Shown piece by piece: positions 59,939 to 64,000 of a stretch of DNA of 64,000 nt. Where the stretch lies: assembly GCA_910584205.1 (NCBI GenBank), contig CAJUAA010000012.1, positions 26,107 to 90,106 of the forward strand. The letters run 5' to 3'. The stretch's first letter is position 1. The number at the start of each line of letters is the position of its first letter. The position numbers were made by a program, and so were the translations under genes. The DNA comes from an uncultured Lachnospiraceae bacterium. Its GTDB lineage: Bacteria > Bacillota > Clostridia > Lachnospirales > Lachnospiraceae. A model generated the notes under the pieces. That model had not been told where the DNA came from and made no database searches. It saw nothing but the letters and a program-made list of their open reading frames with translations.

Positions 59939-61025
59939 GCTTCTTTCTGCCCTTTCTGCCTGCTTTTTCTATCTGACCGGTAATATCCGCCCAGCCGCTC
60001 AATTCTTTAAAAAAACCGCAGTCCAGATATTGAACCATCCAGAACTTCACCTGTGTCACAGTTCCTTCTTTCGCCAGAAACCGGATCTCCCTGCTCGCGG
60101 CGTTACTGACACGCCAGATCACCATCAGGTCATTTTGAACACCGGGGAAGAAATCAACCGCCTGTGTTCCCCACTCCAGGACTGCCTTCCGATATTTTCC
60201 CTCATGGATGCCTTCGATAGCCAGTCCCACATCTCTGGCGGAGAAAAATCGGTGTTCATCATGCCAGTTCTCTCCAAAAATCACCAGGAGCTGATGCCAG
60301 CTCCGCATCTGGCCTTTCTGTTCCCCCTGAAGCTGATGACAGAAAGATTTTATGCGTTCCACAGTCTGCCGGTCCTCCGCTTCGTCTGAACAGACACGGC
60401 CTTCCTCCCATCCGGTATCCTCTTCCTCGTTGCTTTCATCTTCGTCGTCATATCCATTCTCTATTTTTTTCCACCCCGAAAGATCAGCGCTGCCAGTCAG
60501 GAGTTTTTCAAACCAGCTCATTGCCTCCTCAAACGCTGCGCTTTTATGGTAGGATTCATATCCGCCTTTCGATTGGTCCAAAAATACCGTTAATCGAAAG
60601 AGTTGGTGATACATGCAGAAAATCTGGCTTATGTTCCCTGTCTCCGGCACCGCAAAAGGCGGCAGGATCTGGAGTTTGAAAACGCCCCCTTTATCACTTC
60701 CCATCAGGCTTTCCATCTGTTTTTGTAAAGCCTCCGCCGTAACATTGGACGTCCTGTTTCCGGATGGATCCGTAAGAATAAACTGGCTGGCCGTCAGCTG
60801 CTCCTGCTTTTTTTCCGGCCTGACCAGATCCCGCACCCCGTCCCATATGCCCAGCAGGCCGAAACCCGCCAGGCCAAGCCCGATCAGGAGCCGGATTATA
60901 CCGATCCCTTCCTGCATTTCCGCAAGTCCTATGACTGCCAGGCCAAAGCCCAGAAATGCCGCATAGCCTCCCAGTATAAGAGGGACCAGACGCAGCCGTT
61001 TTCCTGTTCTGTTATTTTTTCTCAT
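59922..61025 (-). CDS. Membrane protein of unknown function, paired with Sel1 protein
   Basis: A 367-residue protein. Two or three membrane segments occur in the first 65 residues (LVPLILGGYAAFLGFGLAVI; IGIIRLLIGLGLAGFGLLGI); the rest is soluble with an acidic stretch near residues 195-220 (DDEDESNEEEDTGWEEG). The ATG at 61025 has GGGGAG upstream; an ATG at 61046 is possible. I do not recognise a family. It overlaps the Sel1-repeat gene. Confidence 0.7.
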   Translation of the reverse strand: MRKNNRTGKRLRLVPLILGGYAAFLGFGLAVIGLAEMQEGIGIIRLLIGLGLAGFGLLGIWDGVRDLVRPEKKQEQLTASQFILTDPSGNRTSNVTAEALQKQMESLMGSDKGGVFKLQILPPFAVPETGNISQIFCMYHQLFRLTVFLDQSKGGYESYHKSAAFEEAMSWFEKLLTGSADLSGWKKIENGYDDEDESNEEEDTGWEEGRVCSDEAEDRQTVERIKSFCHQLQGEQKGQMRSWHQLLVIFGENWHDEHRFFSARDVGLAIEGIHEGKYRKAVLEWGTQAVDFFPGVQNDLMVIWRVSNAASREIRFLAKEGTVTQVKFWMVQYLDCGFFKELSGWADITGQIEKAGRKGRKKHGNIF

Positions 61026-61117
61026 AGTGTGCTCCCCTGCCTTCAACGCTTCGTTGCAGAACGGATACTTAATGATGCCTGGAATGTTCTCGCCTGCATG
61101 TGATTCGGCTTACTTTC

Positions 61118-61146
61118 ATCATACCTTATCTTGAAAATATCTGCAA
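61118..61146 (-). promoter_or_regulatory. Promoter of the membrane protein/Sel1 operon
   Basis: Minus strand TTGCAG (61141-61146), 17 bp, TATGAT (61118-61123), about 90 bp before the ATG at 61025. Confidence 0.6.
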
Positions 61147-61197
61147 TCATCTGATTACTTTTTGTGTATATTCTCAAAATGAGACAGTCGCTATGCA

Positions 61198-61226
61198 TTG
61201 AGGGCAGCAGGCAACTATTGTATAAT
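61198..61226 (+). promoter_or_regulatory. Promoter leading into a truncated reading frame
   Basis: TTGAGG (61198-61203), 17 bp, TATAAT (61221-61226), then AAAGGGAG and ATG at 61268. It is a complete gene start, but the frame closes after 20 codons inside the end of the convergent ZIP gene. Confidence 0.6.
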
Positions 61227-61267
61227 CAAATGTACGAATTCGTATTGATACAGTAAAGGGAGTTTTT

Positions 61268-61330
61268 ATGATGGATAAGAATCTACCATCAGAACTGTCT
61301 ACCCCAACGCCACATCCAGCGTCATCATGA
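61268..61330 (+). pseudogene. Truncated gene start, 20 codons
   Basis: MMDKNLPSEL then a short Pro/Ser-rich run to TGA. The ribosome site AAAGGGAG and the promoter at 61198-61226 fit a gene start. The remaining sequence lies over the 3' end of the ZIP transporter gene on the other strand. It is either a real 20-residue peptide or the head of a gene lost to a rearrangement; the second seems more likely. Confidence 0.4.
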
Positions 61331-62081
61331 CCGTGAACCCGGCGGCAAACAGAAGTGTCCCCACATTGGAGTGCTCCCCTTCCGACATTTCCGGAATCAG
61401 TTCCTCTACTACCACATAGAGCATGGCTCCGGCCGCGAAACTTAAAAGATATGGCAGAAACGGAACTGCAAATCCTGCAGATACTATAGTCAAAGCCGCA
61501 CCGACCGGCTCCACGATACCGGAAAGAGTCCCGTAAAGAAATGCTTTTCTCCTGCTGACGCCCTCAGCCCGCAACGGCATGGAGATGATGGCGCCTTCCG
61601 GAAAATTCTGTATGGCGATCCCCAGGGAGAGGGCCAGAGCGCCCATGGCTGTGATCCCGGCGTCCCCGGACATCCACCCGGCATAAACGGCTCCCACTGC
61701 CATTCCCTCCGGCAGATTATGGAGCGTTACTGCAAGCACCAGCATGGTTGTCTTTTTCAAACTGCTTTCCGGCCCCTCCGCTTTTCCGCTGTTCATATGC
61801 AGATGCGGAATCATCCGGTCCAGAAAAAGCAGAAACAGGATACCTGCCCAAAAACCTGTTACTGCCGGGACAAAAGCCCACTGTCCCATAGACTGCGACT
61901 CTTCCATGGCCGGAATCAAAAGACTCCATATGGAAGCTGCTACCATAACCCCCGCCGCAAATCCGGTAAGGACCCTCTGCAGCATCCTGTCCATTCTCTT
62001 TCTCATGAACAGCACGCAGGCAGAACCGGACATTGTTCCAAAAAACGGGATTAGAATCCCGCGAATTGCTTCTCCTGGCAT
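61299..62081 (-). CDS. ZIP-family metal transporter
   Basis: A 260-residue ZIP transporter with eight membrane segments. The metal-binding helices have LHNLPEGMAVG (TM4) and IQNFPEGAIISMPL (TM5). The loop between TM3 and TM4 is short with one HLH. Likely substrates are Zn2+, Fe2+ or similar ions into the cytoplasm. AAGGAG precedes the ATG at 62081. Confidence 0.92.
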   Translation of the reverse strand: MPGEAIRGILIPFFGTMSGSACVLFMRKRMDRMLQRVLTGFAAGVMVAASIWSLLIPAMEESQSMGQWAFVPAVTGFWAGILFLLFLDRMIPHLHMNSGKAEGPESSLKKTTMLVLAVTLHNLPEGMAVGAVYAGWMSGDAGITAMGALALSLGIAIQNFPEGAIISMPLRAEGVSRRKAFLYGTLSGIVEPVGAALTIVSAGFAVPFLPYLLSFAAGAMLYVVVEELIPEMSEGEHSNVGTLLFAAGFTVMMTLDVALG

Positions 62082-62162
62082 TATATCTATCTCCTTATGA
62101 TTAATCTATCCTGCATCAACCTCTATCATGCCCTGAAATAACTATATTATTTTCTTTTTTAT

Positions 62163-62255
62163 TTACCGCTCTTCACATTCAGGACAAATCCGGTCTTCGG
62201 GGATCGGCATCCTGTTTTTATCTTCACATCCACCGCCCCTCCGTCTGATACACAT
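62163..62255 (-). CDS. Possible 30-residue four-cysteine peptide
   Basis: An open frame, MCIRRRGGGCEDKN then MPIPEDRICPECEER, with Cys at positions 2, 10, 24 and 27. The CPEC at the end looks like half of a zinc ribbon. AAAGGG is close to the ATG, too near for an ideal site. It follows the sirtuin remnant directly. It may be a real small protein or the 3' remnant of another gene. Confidence 0.35.
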   Translation of the reverse strand: MCIRRRGGGCEDKNRMPIPEDRICPECEER

Positions 62256-62266
62256 TCCCTTTTGAT

Positions 62267-62660
62267 CTATTCTGGTAACTGCATCTGTTTCATTCTGGTA
62301 TTTACATCCTTCAAAACGTTTCCAATATCACCGAGGATCACAAAACCTTTCTCTTCAATCTGTTCCGGCAGGAAATCATACTCCGCATTTACAGAAATAA
62401 TACGCATCCGGCAGATTCCGTGTCAGATTCCAGAATGGTTCCTGGATAAACATGGGCGTCAGCCGCCCGACGCCAAGTTCCAGAAAAAGAAGCTTCTTAT
62501 CTGTATGTTTCTGGATATACTTTGAAACCTTCTGGTATTGTTTATTGTATTTTTTCCCCTGCAGGAAGTTCCCGTAGCCACAGACCCACGGAAATGCCTC
62601 CGCCCCGCACTTCGGGCAGCGGGGAATCAGTTCTGTCTGATAAATTCATGGATCTGCTCC
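62267..62660 (-). pseudogene. Frameshifted C-terminal remnant of a Sir2-family deacetylase
   Basis: In one frame: TELIPRCPKCGAEAFPWVC, KYNKQYQKVSKYIQKHTDKK, LLFLELGVGRLTPMFIQEPF, WNLTRNLPDAYY; in the next frame after about position 62396: ISVNAEYDFLPEQIEEKGF and VILGDIGNVLKDV. This is the zinc-ribbon and NAD-fold C-terminal half of a bacterial sirtuin split by a +/-1 shift. The N-terminal half is not present. Just upstream, another frame (to a stop at 62637) ends EALPYEEQIHEFIRQN, evidently the end of a different gene joined here. Confidence 0.65.
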
Positions 62661-62849
62661 TCATAGGGCAGCGCTTCGCGCCGGCTGAGCTTTGCAGCTG
62701 TCTTTCCGGAAGCATATACACTGCGGTGTCGGCGTCAATATCCAGCTTGCTTTAGCGGACTATTATGCACAGATTCAAAAGGATGCAGAATATTCTATGA
62801 AAAAAATAACTTTGCAGGACATCATCACATCTTATCTGCAAAAAATCCC

Positions 62850-63516
62850 ACAATGATAGTATCTGTCCTCCATTTCCCCGGTAAAACCGTTCAAACAGAC
62901 GGGCGGCATCCTCATCGGTAACAGGCCGCCCGTCATTGAATATCCGGATGTTCAGAACACCGGAAGTTTTCTGTACAGACATCGAAACGGTAATACATTT
63001 TTCAGCATAGCGGACACGGTTCGTCAGAATATTGGAAAAAGTGGAAAGCAGCATATCCAGAATCGTACTTACAAGGCTGGCCATCCGGTCTGTTTCTTTC
63101 GTAATGACAGAACAGGCTTTGTTCTGTTCCACCAGACCAGCTTCCAACCCTTCCACATAACTGCGGATCGCCATCAGCGGAGTCTTTAGTTCGTGTAAAG
63201 CATTAGCAAAAAAGTCTTTCATTCTCTGGTCTTTGCTGTCCAATATTTTGACAGTGTATCGTTGTACACAGTACAAAAGTATAGACAGTGCAAGGACTAC
63301 CACCGCCATAATTACAGTCGCTGTCCGTACCAGATCAAAAGAAAAGCTGACGTCGGTATAAAGCAGCATCACACCGTCTGTCTGTTCCCCGGTGTCTTTT
63401 GCTCTTATTATTGCTTTGTCTGTTGGTATCCCACTCATTCCTTTATTTTTAAAAGTGATTGCTATTATCTGCTGGAATATATATAATATAAATGCAGACT
63501 TTCTATTTGAACTCAA
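62850..63516 (-). pseudogene. Gutted sensor histidine kinase remnant
   Basis: A frame contains a membrane helix (ATVIMAVVVLALSILLYCV), an H-box (FFANALHELKTPLMAIRSYV) and part of the ATPase domain (FSNILTNRVRYAEKC; FERFYRGNGG). About 40-60 residues between the dimerisation helix and the N-box are missing (LDML joins straight to LSTFSN), and the G-boxes after RFYRGNGG are replaced by unrelated sequence. It should be non-functional. The 5' end and any partner response regulator are missing. Confidence 0.6.
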
Positions 63517-63566
63517 TACGAGGACAATAGAGATAACCTTTGACCAGTAGAAAGGAGCGTTAATTT

Positions 63567-63590
63567 ATGGGAAATAAATTTTGTGCATAG
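63567..63590 (+). CDS. Possible 7-codon leader peptide
   Basis: ATG GGA AAT AAA TTT TGT GCA TAG, with AAAGGAG 11 bases before the ATG. Its last codons lie within the first arm of the inverted repeats at 63583-63640. Translation of it could change which of the two hairpins forms ahead of the gene at 63671. It is inferred from arrangement only. Confidence 0.4.
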   Translation: MGNKFCA

Positions 63591-63640
63591 CAAAGGCTAT
63601 TGCACGTAAAAAAATTTTTGAGTGATAGTAGCCTTTGCTA
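63583..63640 (+). repeat. Competing inverted repeats in the leader of the Mor-like gene
   Basis: TAGCAAAGGCTA (63588-63599) can pair perfectly with TAGCCTTTGCTA (63629-63640). It can also fold locally as GTGCATAGC-AAAG-GCTATTGCAC (63583-63605, one bulged base). The two folds exclude one another. Between them lies GTAAAAAAATTTTTG. The region lies just ahead of the AGGAGG site of the next gene. Confidence 0.6.
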
Positions 63641-63670
63641 ATCCTAAAACAACAGTTCAGGAGGTGCAAA

Positions 63671-63940
63671 ATGGACTATCAGAATTCAACAAAACTACTG
63701 CCGAAGGAGTTAATCGAACAAATTCAAGAATATGTGGACGGTAAAGTGATTTATATTCCCAAAAAGCAAATAAATAAAAAATGTTGGGGCGAAAACACAG
63801 ATACCAAACAGGTTTTGGCTTTACGTAATTGTCAAATCTGTTTAGACAATCAAAATGGAATGACAATAAAACACTTATCGGAAAAATATTTTTTGGCGGA
63901 GAAAAGCATACAAAGAATACTTAGGCAGAAAAAAATATAA
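63671..63940 (+). CDS. Small Mor-like/CD3324-family DNA-binding protein
   Basis: An 89-residue protein: an N-terminal LPKELIEQIQEYVDGKVIYI segment, then a helix-turn-helix at the C-terminus (MTIKHLSEKYFLAEKSIQRI). It resembles the Mor transcription activator-like family members called CD3324 in clostridia. The ATG at 63671 has AGGAGG upstream. The gene is clearly more AT-rich than the rest of the window, a sign of acquisition. The remaining 60 bases to the window end show nothing. Confidence 0.75.
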   Translation: MDYQNSTKLLPKELIEQIQEYVDGKVIYIPKKQINKKCWGENTDTKQVLALRNCQICLDNQNGMTIKHLSEKYFLAEKSIQRILRQKKI

Positions 63941-64000
63941 CTTATCCTGAATTATTCATGAGGATCTAATTTCTTCATGATAATCCGATATTTTGTTTGT

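Noticed and set aside
62752..63516. An intact histidine kinase of 254 residues
   Set aside because: The region between the H-box and N-box and the G-boxes are missing, so it is called a remnant.
1..64000. tRNA, rRNA, insertion sequences, prophage or replication origin
   Set aside because: No cloverleaf, rRNA segment, transposase, integrase or DnaA-box cluster was recognised on reading through.

Overview
The window looks like a chromosome segment of a motile Gram-positive anaerobe of the Clostridia, most likely Lachnospiraceae. The evidence is the fla/che operon architecture (CheC, CheD, CheV, FliY), a class B sortase, strong AGGAGG ribosome sites, a base composition near 50% G+C, the MurL/MurD2 peptidoglycan branch and a minimal SufBC pair. 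The genus cannot be fixed from the sequence. No rRNA, tRNA, CRISPR array or insertion sequence was recognised.

Region by region. 1-5400: a metal/siderophore-type ABC importer (lipoprotein, ATPase, permease) transcribed leftward, followed by two tandem SAM methyltransferases and preceded by a metallo-beta-lactamase-fold gene. Four copies of a 21-23 bp GC-rich box lie here, three of them exactly at the -35 side of good promoters, and the importer leader holds two intrinsic terminators. 5470-7460: an RNA-repair cassette, HD-Pnk end-healing enzyme plus RNA ligase. 7530-32630: one leftward flagellar/chemotaxis operon of 30 genes, flgB to cheV, started by a clear sigma-A promoter at 32722-32750. 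Within it flgC has moved to a place between cheY and fliY, no fliL, flhF or flhG lies where related operons carry them, and an intrinsic terminator separates flgB from fliE. 32941-36438: two chemoreceptors, one with a zinc-binding CZB-like domain outside the membrane. 36587-41376: rightward cheA-cheW-cheR-cheB.

41400-53700: housekeeping and envelope genes: SufB/SufC-type Fe-S assembly pair, AIM24 and DUF3786 proteins, CDF metal exporter, sortase B, the MurL epimerase and MurD2 ligase that supply D-glutamate to the cell wall by the alternative route, an S1-domain protein followed by a long structured hairpin, a degenerate M23-like membrane protein with a bactofilin, and an XRE-aminotransferase fusion preceded by five TTGAAC repeats. 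53786-61025: a two-domain Nudix protein, a BlaI-BlaR1 pair with no beta-lactamase beside it, a lipoprotein, a DUF378 protein, a second BlaI-like repressor, and a Sel1-repeat protein overlapping an unknown membrane protein.

61026-64000: a decaying, plastic end. It has a promoter and start codon that lead into only 20 codons, a ZIP transporter, a frameshifted sirtuin remnant, a gutted histidine kinase, and an AT-rich small Mor-like regulator gene with a leader-peptide/competing-hairpin arrangement in front of it.

The most unusual signals are the repeated promoter box with its short promoter-terminator units, the triplicated CheY-docking-like motif inside FliY, the leader-peptide attenuator candidate at the right end, the structured hairpin after the S1 gene, and the relocation of flgC combined with the flgB-fliE terminator.
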